A stretch of DNA of 64,000 bases from Temnothorax longispinosus (taxonomy: Eukaryota > Arthropoda > Insecta > Hymenoptera > Formicidae): assembly GCF_030848805.1 (NCBI RefSeq), contig NC_092362.1, forward strand, positions 8,370,439 through 8,434,438. Reading direction: 5' to 3'. Below the pieces are notes generated by a model that ran no database searches, was not told the DNA's origin, and saw only the letters and a list, made by a program, of their open reading frames with translations. A program made the translations under genes and the position numbers. Below, in pieces: positions 10,517 to 21,123 of this stretch (the first letter of the stretch is position 1; each line of letters begins with the position of its first letter).

Positions 10517-12140
10517 TGTTTGCACAAGCTCGCGCACAAGCCTGAACTCTAGAATTAGATGAGGAAGGAACAAATCATAAGAATCCGTTTATTGAGAGAG
10601 AGATTGCATTTAATAAATTTAAGTAATTTGAAATGACTCGAATGGGCAGAACTAGACAAAGAATACCAACATTTGTTGCATAGGAGAAGGGAAACTGCCC
10701 GAAAACCTTCCCAGTATTCGTGAACAAATTATTACGTAGATTATACAATATATAATGAAAATACAATAAATGTATAAAACATATAAAAGAAACAAATCAA
10801 TAATTCTTATAGTACAGTCCGTTCCTTGTATTGATGACAAAATAAAAGTTGAATTCACTGATGCATTTCTTTGCTATATAATCAAGTTAATCATAAAGGA
10901 AATATTTAGAGTATGTAATCTCATAATTTCTATTAACGTAGTCGAACTAAAACTGATCACGTAATATAAAGAAAGGACTGTTCAACAAGTAAAGCAAATC
11001 AATCAGAATATAAAAATTCAATAATTCATAATTCGCAAAATACTTCGTAGAATAATTATCAAGTCAATGAGAAATAAAGTTTATAGCTACGCACGGAAAC
11101 GATTACTCGTTAGTTTTATAATCACGCAAGAGACGACTTATATAGTTCGCAAGGAACGCAGTTTCATTGAATACGTATTACAAGTGAATGTACAGAATGT
11201 TCGCAAAGTAACGCAATGAACAATAAGTGATATAATAGAATCAATTACAATGAAATAATCGCACAAAAGAAAGAAGTAAAGTTTTGCATTGAAATAAAAT
11301 GATTTTAATTCAAAGAATTAATTAATTAATGGACTTTTATACTGAGCTCAGTGTTATACAAATGACTCGAAATTAATTGTGCACAAACCTGAAATAAGAG
11401 AGGATGTTTTCCTCTCAACACGCGAAACTAGCAAGGATAACCCTCAGATGCATTAAGGATACTTTGATCAGAATCCTTACCGTGACGTTAGACGAAATTC
11501 TAACGTCTCTCCTCAGAATTGTGAAATAATTGGTTACCTTGGGTGCAAAGCAGACGAGTAATTATAGATAGTCTTACAGACCACGCAAAAGACAAATTTC
11601 TTCTTGAAGTATAAGTAGCTGCTCGTATTCAGCCTGAGCAGGATTCCTTGAACGTTCCAGAAAATGGCTTCCTTCCTTCCTTCCTTCGTTCCACGTGCCG
11701 GCATGGCTCGCCGGGACGTATATCCCTGGATTCCTCTCGGTGACGATCGCAGTTTAACGTATCTTTCGTTGATTAAAATATTCGAAGTAATTAATTTACT
11801 ACGACACAAGTAACGGCAGATCACAACTTAACGACTCGATTCTTAAAGGATGACGCAATATATATTTGATTCGACCGTATGCAACGCACGATGTATCACG
11901 CGCGAGCTCTGCGAAACGAATGCTCGCTCGCCAGAGCTGCGCGCCCCTCCTAACATGCTCGAGCATGCGCGGCACACGTGTGCCTCGCCGCCTGGGACGC
12001 AACGTTGTCGGCGCCGCTCGCGCGCTTTTTCCGAGAACTACGCAGAATGCGCGGCAACCTATTATATTACAACCGCCACAGATAAAAGCAAAAAAAGAAT
12101 AACACAATCTCTCTCTCTCTTTCTCTTTCAACTTCAAACA
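10517..12140. mobile_element. Solo LTR, 1.6 kb, same family as the one at 40362
   Basis: It begins TGTTTGCACAAGCTCGCGC and ends ...CAACTTCAAACA (TG...CA, inverted TGTTTG/CAAACA). TCCCGG flanks both sides (10511-10516, 12141-12146), and the unoccupied site GGTCCCGGTGAAAATAG is present at about 16368. The 5' 200 bp and the last ~250 bp match the 40362-42285 element closely, with divergence in the AT-rich middle. No primer site or internal coding region is attached. A long TRIM-like element is an alternative. Confidence 0.75.
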
Positions 12141-12293
12141 TCCCGGTGAAAATAGTATCTTGTAAAATTTGTGGTATATAAAATATGTATAAATATGTCC
12201 ATGACTGACGTCTTTGTCTTGTATAATATTTCCATAAATATATGTATATAGGTTAAATAAAAATAACGTTAAATGAAAAATAACTTTTGCCAT

Positions 12294-12846
12294 GTATCCC
12301 TTTGTCTCGGATACGCGACGTAAACATTCGGGACGGAGCGAAAGACCACGGCGTAAACAGATGATCGGTTGCCGACTCCGAAATCCGCTGAGTTCAACTC
12401 GAACGAAAATTCGGTGGGTCGGCGGCCGATTGGCTCAACTAATTTTTCGGCTCGTTACCGGGAATGTGTGACGCGCTGGTATAAAAGGCCCGGCCCTCCG
12501 CGCGCGGCTCGCACTCGATTCTAATACGTCCGTATTAGTAAATCAAGCAAATTATTTCGTGTGATACGAGAAGGCCTTGCGTTGCTCGCGTAAAGTCTCC
12601 GACGACGGTGCGATCCGTGTGGCTCGCGGAATTAAACATCGATTTTCCGCGAAATATAATTCGGGACGGTGCGAACCGTGGTCAGCGAAATAAGAGTCGT
12701 TTCTTCGAGGAATAAACTCGTGACTCGCAAACGCTGTAAATAATTGTAAAAATCTAGAGATTAAAAGACTGTGTAAATACAAAGACAAGAATTCTGCAAT
12801 AAGCCCTTCTCACGCGCCTCTACTCCGACTCTTTCCTATGCTCGCA
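12294..12846 (+). repeat. LTR-like promoter block, copy 1
   Basis: A CpG-rich block of about 550 bp begins near TGTATCCC and ends near TATGCTCGCACACA. It contains TATAAAAG at 12480-12487 and AATAAA at about 12710, the spacing expected for the promoter and polyadenylation signal of an LTR. The 16514-17066 block is nearly identical, and the 48473-49003 block is a diverged relative. No gag or pol lies nearby, so this is probably a solo or orphan LTR. Exact ends are not proven because the flanks are also duplicated. Confidence 0.55.
12480..12487 (+). promoter_or_regulatory. TATA box in LTR-like block
   Basis: TATAAAAG is followed 25-30 bases later by GCTCGCACTCGATTC, a plausible initiator region. 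The same element is conserved at 16710-16717 in the second copy. Confidence 0.5.
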
Positions 12847-13588
12847 CACAAATGCTTTGAAACGTTCTTCTTCTCCTTCTTTCTTTATTGAAAGAGAGGA
12901 GAAGAAAAATGCTGCGAAGCATTTGTAGCGTCAAGTAAACCACAGCCTATAAATGAGCATTTTTTTATTCTCTCTCTCTTTATCTCTCTCTAAAATTGTA
13001 CTTTTTATTATAAAACCGTACTAAAATGACCTTTTTATTAATTTTATTATTCTTATTATTTTTCCTCTACACATTCGTACTATGTATGTTATCGAGTATT
13101 ATTTAACTATTAGGCGTGCACCTAAAAAATTGTCAAAATTTTCGACATTACTAAGAATCCTATTTCTTTCATGAAATTTGATGAGACGTTTGAGGTTTAA
13201 ATGCCACGCACGCATACATGCATTCACATATGCACACACACGCATACACATATGCATACATGCAGACAGTGTAGGAGACGACAATCGCTGCCCGTTCGTA
13301 ACATCGAGCCCGAGCCTCGAGCTTGCAATGTTTTTTCTATCTCCAGTTACGCACACAGAGACGCTCTGGTTATCCGTGTGACGACGCGCTGAGCGAGATT
13401 GTCATCTTCCCTCTTTCTCACTCTTACTCATGCGATCGAGGTTGCTCCGTCATGCTTTCACAGCGTGAATCTGAGGAGACAACCAATGTCGTACTTCCTG
13501 TATTGTGCCGTATTTTTAATATGTTGTACACCTCTCTAGTAATTAAAGATAAAGTAACTTGTGTCAATGCGCAATAGTTTACTTATAA

Positions 13589-13696
13589 AGCCCCTTGCAC
13601 AATAGGCGATAGCGATAGCGATAGCGACAGCGACATGGTATAGCTTTGTCGGCAACTTTGCTGTCGCTATCGCTATCGCCTATTGTGCAAGGGGCT
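13589..13696. mobile_element. MITE, 108 bp, TAA target duplication, empty site known
   Basis: The ends are AGCCCCTTGCACAATAGGCG and its inverse, and the arms are (GCGATA)-type repeats. TAA flanks both sides (13586-13588, 13697-13699). The opposite palindrome arm at about 14228-14245 has the unoccupied sequence with a single TAA. Confidence 0.85.
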
Positions 13697-13768
13697 TAAC
13701 ATATAATTGTTTAATGTTTTTTATGTGCATAATGTATCGAGTCCGTAGAAGTCACTTCTAAATAATAT

Positions 13769-13829
13769 GCGTGGTCGAGCGCGTAAGGCGACTGGCTGGA
13801 ATGCCGGACGTCTCAAGTTCGATCCCGTT
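13769..13829 (+). repeat. tRNA-like segment (SINE-type head), P1 left arm
   Basis: GTGGTCGAGCGCGTAAGGCG resembles a tRNA-Ser/Leu A-box region. CTGGC and GCCGG can pair as an anticodon-type stem, and AAGTTCGATCCC is a B-box. A T-run follows directly. There is no proper acceptor stem, so it is a tRNA-derived relic, not a tRNA gene. Confidence 0.5.
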
Positions 13830-14109
13830 CTTTTTTTAACTTTTTTTTTTAACATAAAAATGTATTAAAATAACTTATTCTGCAATATATAAAAGTAAAA
13901 AATAATTATTTTATATTCTTTATAGTTATTCACATTTTTTTAGCAAATCATATTTAGCAATGACATATTCGTCTTTAATTATTTGTCGCTTTGCTAAAAA
14001 AAATGTGATTATAATGAATATAAAGTTATTATTTTTTACTTTTATATATTGCAGAATAAGTTATTTTAATACACTCTTATGTTAAAAAAAAAAGTTTAAA
14101 AAAAGCAAA

Positions 14110-14168
14110 GGGATCGAACTTGAGACGTCCGGCATTCCAGCCAGTCGCCTAACGCGCTCGACCACGCA
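14110..14168 (-). repeat. tRNA-like segment, P1 right arm
   Basis: This is the inverted copy of the segment at 13769-13829, with GGGATCGAACTTGAGACGTC on the plus strand. Confidence 0.5.
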
Positions 14169-14765
14169 CATTAATTTGAAGTGACTTCTACGGACTCGAT
14201 ACATTATGACATGAAAAACATTAAACAATTATATGTTATAAGTAGACTATTGCGCATTGACACAAGTTTCTTTATCTTTTATAACTAGAGAGGTGTGCAA
14301 CATATTATAAATACAGCACAATACAGGAAATACGACATTGGTTGTCTCCTCAGATTCACGCTGTGAAAGTATGACGGAGCAACCTCGATCGCATGAGTAA
14401 GAGTGAGAAAGAGGAAAGATGACAATCTCGCACGGCGCGTCCTCACACGGATAGACAGAGCTGTGTGCGTAACTGGAAATAAAAAAAAACATTGCAAGCT
14501 CGAGGCTCGAGGCTCGGGCTCGATTTCACGAAGGGGCAGCGATTGTCGTCTCCTACACTGTCTGCGTGTGTGCATGTGTGAATGCATGTATGCGTGCATG
14601 CCTCAAAAGTCTCATTTAATTTCATGAAAGAAATAGGGATATTGGTAATGTCTAAAATTTTGACAATTTTTTAGGTGCACGCCTAATGGTATTTCGACAC
14701 ATATCATACATGGGCGCGCAAAATATAGAGTCAAGTAATAGTTGTAATACTCGATAACAAACATA

Positions 14766-14904
14766 GACCGGTATTCATAGTCGGTTCTTGTATAGACGAT
14801 CTGTACAATCTTAAGATGTTATTAACCAATCACAGGGCCGTATTAGCATCTTAAGATATTACTTAAGACGGTCTTGAAATAAGATCTGATTATGAATACC
14901 GGCC
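14766..14904. mobile_element. MITE, 139 bp, ATA target duplication, empty site known
   Basis: It starts GACCGGTATTCATAGTC and ends TTATGAATACCGGCC. ATA flanks both sides (14763-14765, 14905-14907). The corresponding place in the 17.3-kb arm reads through with one ATA (about 17312), which proves insertion. Confidence 0.8.
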
Positions 14905-15109
14905 ATAGTACGTATGTGTAAAGGAAAAATAATAACAATAATAAAATTAATAAAAAGGTCATTTTAGTATAGTTTTATAATAAAAAGTACAATTTTTTAG
15001 AGAGAGATAAAGGAAGAGAAGAAAAAATGCTCATAGGCTGTGGTCTTCTTGACGCTACAAATGTTTCGCAGCATTTTCCTTCTCCTTTCTTTAAATAAAA
15101 GTAATATAA

Positions 15110-15585
15110 AACATATCGTACAATAACGATTGTCGCTGAGGAAATACTAAATAATGAGATTTTGTAATATAATGACGATGTAAGTAAAATACATAACACG
15201 GACACGGTGCGTGCTAAAGAAACGCAGTAGATCAATTTTAAAGTAGATATAATATTTAAGACATATGGTAAATATGCATACATATTCTTAGCAATACAAG
15301 TATAAATTGTACAAAGAACGATAAAATAAATAATTGTTGATATATACGAGCCTGACATTTAATTATATATTTACAATAAATAACATGTTATAAAAGAGAT
15401 ATTACAAACATTAAAATTGCACTAAATATATAAAAAAAATAGCTTCAAATTTTTTTTCTTTAAAATAAAAATAAATATTTTGTAAAATGTGTTCAACAAA
15501 TATATATTGTAAAAATTAAAAAAAAAAAAATCCCTCAGTGGCTCTACGGTAAAGTCGCTCTCGCTGTCCCTGTCGCTGCCGCCGT
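15110..15585. repeat. AT-rich dispersed repeat, inverted relative to 19700-20115
   Basis: The block contains TACATAACACGGACACGG, GACAAGTATAAATTGTAC-like and AACATGTTATAAAAGAGATA segments and ends at CTCAGTGGCTCTACGGTAAA. The reverse complement is at about 19700-20115, and a shorter direct copy is at about 20585-20765. There is no coding sequence. Confidence 0.6.
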
Positions 15586-15639
15586 TCCCTTTCTTGGGAA
15601 TATAACATCGCCATTTTTGGCGTGTATTTTTCAGGGGTA

Positions 15640-15860
15640 ATTTTGGGGTTGCGATGCAGTCGTTGAGGGGGGGGAGGGGGAGTTGCGATGCAGTCGTTGC
15701 CGGCACATATATCCTTGCGGTGCAGTCAGAATCCTTGCGATACAAGCGGTGCGGACACATATATATCCTTGCAGTACAGGCGGCGCCCGGACTCGAACCT
15801 GAGTCCCTTCGGTGACAGGCGGAGCATCTTCCCACTGAGCCACTGTGGATGACAACACCT
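15640..15860 (-). mobile_element. tRNA-derived SINE with minisatellite-like tail
   Basis: On the minus strand the head has TGGCTCAGTGGG (plus-strand 15831-15842), a perfect RNA polymerase III A-box. GGTTCGAGTCC (15789-15799) is a perfect B-box. The tail contains CGCCTGTACTGCAAGGATAT and CGGCAACGACTGCA units. These match the repeat units of the protein-coding array at 3.1-5.6 kb. The frame through it is a chance extension. Confidence 0.55.
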
Positions 15861-16260
15861 TTTCTTCATCGAAACAGATACTTCTGTTACACTTATGTGT
15901 ATATGTGTATATATATTTCTCACAATTGTTGCAACATATTGAGTTATTAAAAAGCATTTTGTAAATATGATTGATTTATTTATTCTCGTTTTTTCGTGAA
16001 AAAAATAATGCCTTATATTTCATAATTTTTTTTTCAAAACATGTAACGTAATGATATGTTCCGCATATTTAATATGTAATAATATATATTACTGGTCAAA
16101 TTCGGTATCAGTGAAATAAACCATATGAAAATATATAAAAATAAGAAAATATATAAAAATACTGTCACACAAATACAAGTCGTGCTTGCTGTCATCGCAT
16201 CTGTGTTAGCGTCGTGTGTGTGGGTGTGTGTTGTTCTCGCATTTACTAATAAAGCGCGCA

Positions 16261-16300
<40 letters not shown>

Positions 16301-16513
16301 ATTCTTCTTCTCTTTTCTGTCACTTCTACGCTCGCTTTATTTCTTTCTGATTATTCATTCGTTCATGGTCCCGGTGAAAATAGTACCTTGTAAAATTTGT
16401 GGTATATAAAATATGTATAAATATGTCCATGACTGATGCCTTTGTCTTGTATAATATTTCCATAAATATATGTATATATAGGTTAAACAACAATAGCATT
16501 AAATGAAAAATAA

Positions 16514-17066
16514 CTTTTGCCATGTATCCCTTTGTCTCGGATACGCGACGTAAACATTCGGGACGGAGCGAAAGACCACGGCGTAAACAGTTGATCGGTT
16601 GCCGATTCCGAAATCCGCTGAGTTCAACTGGAACGAAAATTCGGTGGGTCGGCGGCCGATTGGCTCAACTAATTTTTCGGCTCGTTACCGGGAATGTGTG
16701 ACGCGCTGGTATAAAAGGCCCGGCCCTCCGCGCGCGGCTCGCACTCGATTCTAATACGTCCGTATTAGTAAATCAAGCAAATTATTTCGTGCGATACGAG
16801 AAGGCCTTGCGTTGCTCGCGTAAAGTCTCCGACGACGGTGCGATCCGTGTGGCTCGCGGAATTAAACATCGTTTTCCGCGAAATATAATTCGGGACGGTG
16901 CGAACCGTGGTCAGCGGAATAAGAGTCGTTTCTTCGAGGAATAAACTCGTGACTCGCAAACGCTGTAAATAATTGCAAAAATCTAGAGATTAAAAGACTG
17001 TGTAAATACAAAGACAAGAATTCTGCAATAAGCCCTTCTCACGCGCCTCTACTCCGACTCTTTCCT
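16514..17066 (+). repeat. LTR-like promoter block, copy 2
   Basis: This block is nearly identical to 12294-12846, including TATAAAAG (16710-16717), GGTGGGTCGGCGGCCGATTG, and AATAAA near 16940. Only scattered substitutions and one short indel separate the two, so the duplication is recent compared with other repeats here. Confidence 0.55.
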
Positions 17067-17923
17067 ATGCTCGCACACAAATGCTTTGAAGCGTTCTTCT
17101 TCTCCTTCTTTCTTCATTGAAAGAAAGGAGAAGAAAAATGCTGCGAAGCATTTGTAGCGTCAAGTAAACCACAGCCTATATATGAGCATTTTTTTATTCT
17201 CTCTCTCTTTATCTTTCTCTAAAATTGTACTTTTTATTATAAAACCGTACTAAAATGACCTTTTTATTAATTTTATTATTCTTATTATTTTTCTTCTACA
17301 CATTCGTACTATGTTTGTTATCGAGTATTATTTAACTATTACTTGACTCTATATTTTGCACGCCAATATATCGAAATACCATTAGGCGTGCACCTAAAAA
17401 ATTGTCAAAATTTTCGACATTACTAAGAATCCTATTTCTTTCATGACATTTGATGAGACGTTTGAGGTTTAAATGCCACGCACGCATACATGCATTCACA
17501 TATGCACACACACGCATACACATATGCATACATGCAGACAGTGTAGGAGACGAAAATCGCTGCCCGTTCGTAACATCGAACCCGAGCCTCGAGCTTGCAA
17601 TGTTTTTTTTTATTTCCAGTTACGCACACAGCTCTGTCTATCCGTGTGAGGACGCGCCGTGCGAGATTGTCATCTTTCCTCTTTCTCACTCTTACTCATG
17701 CGATCGAGGTTGCTCCGTCATACTTTCACAGCGTGAATCTGAGGAGACAACCAATGTCGTATTTCCTGTATTGTGCTGTATTTATAATATGTTGCACACC
17801 TCTCTAGTTATAAAAGATAAAGAAACTTGTGTCAATGCGCAATAGTCTACTTATAACATATAATTGTTTAATGTTTTTCATGTCATAATGTATCGAGTCC
17901 GTAGAAGTCACTTCAAATTAATG

Positions 17924-17983
17924 TGCGTGGTCGAGCGCGTTAGGCGACTGGCTGGAATGCCGGACGTCTCAAGTTCGATCCCC
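17924..17983 (+). repeat. tRNA-like segment, P2 left arm
   Basis: Copy of 13769-13829, with GCGTGGTCGAGCGCGTTAGG and AAGTTCGATCCCC. Confidence 0.5.
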
Positions 17984-18268
17984 CTGCTTTTTTTAAACTT
18001 TTTTTTTTTAACATAAGAGTGTATTAAAATAACTTATTCTGCAATATATAAAAGTAAAAAATAATAACTTTATATTCATTATAATTAATCACATTTTTTT
18101 TAGCAAAGCGACAAATAATTAAAGACGAATATGTCATTGCTAAATATGCTTTGCTAAAAAAATGTGAATAACTATAAAGAATATAAAATAATTATTTTTT
18201 ACTTTTATATATTGCAGAATAAGTTATTTTAATACATTTTTATGTTAAAAAAAAAAGTTAAAAAAAAA

Positions 18269-18328
18269 CGGGATCGAACTTGAGACGTCCGGCATTCCAG
18301 CCAGTCGCCTTACGCGCTCGACCACGCA
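18269..18328 (-). repeat. tRNA-like segment, P2 right arm
   Basis: Inverted copy, with CGGGATCGAACTTGAGACG on plus. Confidence 0.5.
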
Positions 18329-18399
18329 TATTATTTAGAAGTGACTTCTACGGACTCGATACATTATGCACATAAAAAACATTAAACAATTATATGTTA

Positions 18400-18507
18400 A
18401 GCCCCTTGCACAATAGGCGATAGCGATAGCGACAGCAAAGTTGCCGACAAAGCTATACCATGTCGCTGTCGCTATCGCTATCGCTATCGCCTATTGTGCA
18501 AGGGGCT
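18400..18507. mobile_element. MITE, 108 bp, P2 right arm
   Basis: Inverted homologue of 13589-13696. The left flank is TTA, and the right flank has decayed to TTT. It was probably carried along by the palindrome, not inserted independently. Confidence 0.8.
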
Positions 18508-19439
18508 TTTTAAGTAAACTATTGCGCATTGACACAAGTTACTTTATCTTTAATTACTAGAGAGGTGTACAACATATTAAAAATACGGCACAATACAGGA
18601 AGTACGACATTGGTTGTCTCCTCAGATTCACGCTGTGAAAGCATGACGGAGCAACCTCGATCGCATGAGTAAGAGTGAGAAAGAGGGAAGATGACAATCT
18701 CGCTCGGCGCGTTGTCACACGGATAGCCAGAGCGTCTCTGTGTGCGTAACTGGAGATAGAAAAAACATTGCAAGCTCGAGGCTCGGGCTCGAACTCATGA
18801 ACGGGCAGCGATTGTCGTCTCCTACACTGTTTGCATGTATGCATATGTGTATGCGTGTGTGTGCATATGTGAATGCATGTATGCGTGCGTGCCATTTAAA
18901 CCTCAAACGTCTCATCAAGTTTCATGAAAGAAATAGGGGTTTTCGTAATGTCGAAAATTTTGACAATTTTTTAGATGCACGCCTAATGGTATTTTGACAC
19001 ATACAAAATATATAGGCGCGCAAAATAAAGAGTCAAGTAATAGTTATAATACTCGATAACAAATTTTTCACGTAAAAAGAAATATAAATGTATACATATA
19101 ATCTATACAAAAAATATACGCTTATATATGTATATTCTTTCTTATATGTAATCTGTTTATAGTACGTATGTGTAGAGGAAAAGTAATAAGAATAATAAAA
19201 TTAATAAAGTGATTTTGGTACGGTTTTATAATAAAAAGTACAATTTTGTAGAGAGAGAGAGAGAGAGAGAAAAAATGAAAAAAAAATGCTCATATATAGG
19301 CTATGGTTCACTTGACGCTAGAAATGCCTCGCAGCATTCTTCTTCTGCTTTCTTTCAATGAAGAAAGAAGGAGAAGAAGAACGCTTCAGAGCATTTGTAG
19401 CGTCAAATGGATCGCAGCCATGATCATACATGTGTAAAT

Positions 19440-19700
19440 GTAATAATGGTATGTAACATGATTATATATTATTAGTGTACGCCACTGGTCGAAGGAGTTA
19501 CGAGTGAAAGAGAATTTCGATTTTAATTGCAAAGTCTCTTTAAGTATGTAATTGTCTATAATAAAAATAATAATTATGTACAATATTCAGTCTTATTTAT
19601 ACCGCGAGCTACGGACAGAGATTCCGTGAACGACGGATATTCTCGCGCGTGAAAGCGAGCACACGATAACCGTGAGCAACGGACAGACGGCGACAGCAAC
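19440..19700 (-). repeat. LTR fragment (3' part), minus strand
   Basis: Read on the minus strand it contains ATCGTGTGCTCGC, a TAAATAAGACTG segment, and ends in AACTCCTTCGACC. The same order is found at 48.80-48.99 kb, so it belongs to that LTR family. It is truncated where the dispersed repeat at 19.7 kb begins. Confidence 0.5.
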
Positions 19701-20115
19701 AGCGACTTTACCATAGAGCCACTGAGAGATTTTTTTTTATTTGTACAATGTATATATATGTTCAACATTTTACAAATAATTAATTTTATTTCAAATAAAT
19801 GAAAAAAAAAATTAAAACTATTTTTTAAATGTATTTGGTGCAATCTTAATGTTTGTAATATCTCTTTTATAACATGTTATTTATTTGCTTTTTGTACAAT
19901 TTATACTTGTCTTGTAAAGAATATGTATGCATATTTACCATTTGTGTTAGCTGACTATTATTCTACTTTAAAATTGACCTACTGAGTTTCTTTAGCACCC
20001 ACCGTGTCCGTATTATGTATTTTACTTACATCGTCATTATATTACATCTCATCGTTTAGTATTTACTCAGCGACAATCGTTATTGTACGATATATGTTTT
20101 ATATAATTTGTATGA
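19700..20115. repeat. AT-rich dispersed repeat, inverted copy of 15110-15585
   Basis: It starts near the CAGCGACTTTACCATAGAGC segment and runs to about CAATCGTTATTGTACGATAT. A third, direct partial copy lies at about 20585-20765. The remaining sequence to 20765 is AT-rich and unremarkable. A CpG-rich stretch at about 20790-20990 looks LTR-like but could not be assigned. Confidence 0.55.
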
Positions 20116-21123
20116 TTGTAAAGTATTTTTATATTAGTACATTATCATTCACTGTCTAATGGCTTTACGTTTATACTGTAATAGGATAAATGAAAAACTA
20201 ATGAATTTTTAAAAGAACAGGAACATAGAATTATATTTTTTAATTTTACGCAGTTCTTTCTATTACCTGTTACAAGAATATTATGATAACAAATAAGTGT
20301 ATAAACTGTATAATACGTGTAGTTTTGTAGATACAAGTTTTTTAAAATTGTGCCGTTTTATAAGAATAATCGAGTAGTCGATTTTGAAACGTATAATATT
20401 GTTTACGACGTTATAACAAATAATGTAAATAATGTTTCTTATGCATAATCTTATAAATCGTTAATTTATTACTAATTGAAACTAAAAATCCGAGGAAACA
20501 GAATTTTACAATGTCGTTTTGACATAGTGTAGAGTAATCGTCAGCTATCACAAATGGCACAGATGCATAATATATTTTTTGCAAGACAAGTATAAATTGT
20601 AGAAAAAGTAATAAAATAAATAACATGTTATAAAGGAGATATCACCGCATTAAAAATGCACCACATACATAAAAAAAATAGTTTTAATTTTTTTTTTCAA
20701 ATAAGATAAAAATTATTTGTAAAATGTATTCAACATAATTATCCATTGTAAAAATTGGAATAAAATATCCATCAATGGCTTTTGACAACCAGTGACTCCT
20801 CTGCGTATATTTCACGTCCGGTAGATGCGGCCTGCATATTTACGTACGGCACGCGACCGTTACGAATCCGCGTAAACAAATGAATGCGCGTATCGTGTCG
20901 CGAGCGGGCCGGACAGCACGCTGTTAGACGATCTTTCTCTCGTAACAGATCTCGCTTCTCGTGCACGTCGTGACGTGTAGATTGTGTCGTGTGACAGGAA
21001 GTCAAAGAAATATATTCTACGATCCTATTGTCATTCGTAAGTATTGTTCATGTCATTTATGAAATATTAATTTTGTATTATATGCAGCAATGATTTATTA
21101 TATAATATTTGTGTATCTTTTTC

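Larger units (their letters stand above)
9523..15100. repeat. Direct segmental duplication, copy 1
   Basis: The segment from TCGTGCTCGCTGTCATCGC (9527) through a CT microsatellite, an LTR-like block and a palindrome recurs in the same order at about 16177-19405. Copy 1 carries two extra insertions that copy 2 lacks: the non-LTR fragment at about 9654-10425 and the LTR at 10517-12140. It also has a 139-bp MITE in its right palindrome arm. Copy 2 therefore records the empty sites. Confidence 0.75.
12885..15100. repeat. Palindrome P1 (2.2 kb, two ~1.05-kb arms)
   Basis: The left arm runs from GAGAAGAAAAATGCTGCG (about 12899) to about 13945. It is mirrored by about 13985-15097 around a short unpaired centre near 13963. 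Shared landmarks in both arms include GTGTAGGAGACGACAATCGC, GATCGAGGTTGCTCCGTCAT and a tRNA-like segment. The left arm carries a 108-bp MITE (13589-13696). The right arm instead has an empty TAA site there and a different MITE (14766-14904). Short cysteine/serine-rich frames in the arms are not convincing genes. Confidence 0.8.
16177..19405. repeat. Direct segmental duplication, copy 2
   Basis: This is the same order of blocks as 9523-15100 without the two large insertions: CT microsatellite, TCCCGG empty site, LTR-like block, palindrome. The 16170 boundary follows AAATACAAG, which differs from copy 1. From 15860 to 16176 there is only AT-rich sequence with no recognisable feature. Confidence 0.75.
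17080..19405. repeat. Palindrome P2 (2.3 kb), inverted isomer of P1
   Basis: The left arm is about 17080-18080 and the right arm about 18100-19405. The left arm lacks the 108-bp MITE and has CACAGCTCTGTCTATCCGTG, like the right arm of P1. The right arm has the MITE and the GCCAGAGCGTCTCTG variant, like the left arm of P1. P2 thus corresponds to P1 flipped, although the LTR-like block stays on the left in both. Confidence 0.75.

Noticed and set aside
13769..13829. Functional tRNA-Ser or tRNA-Leu gene
   Set aside because: A- and B-box-like parts are present, but there is no pairing acceptor stem and the T-run starts directly after the T-arm.
12294..17066. One complete LTR retrotransposon bounded by the two similar LTR-like blocks
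   Set aside because: The flanks outside both blocks are also duplicated, and the interval holds palindromes instead of gag or pol. Segmental duplication explains it better.
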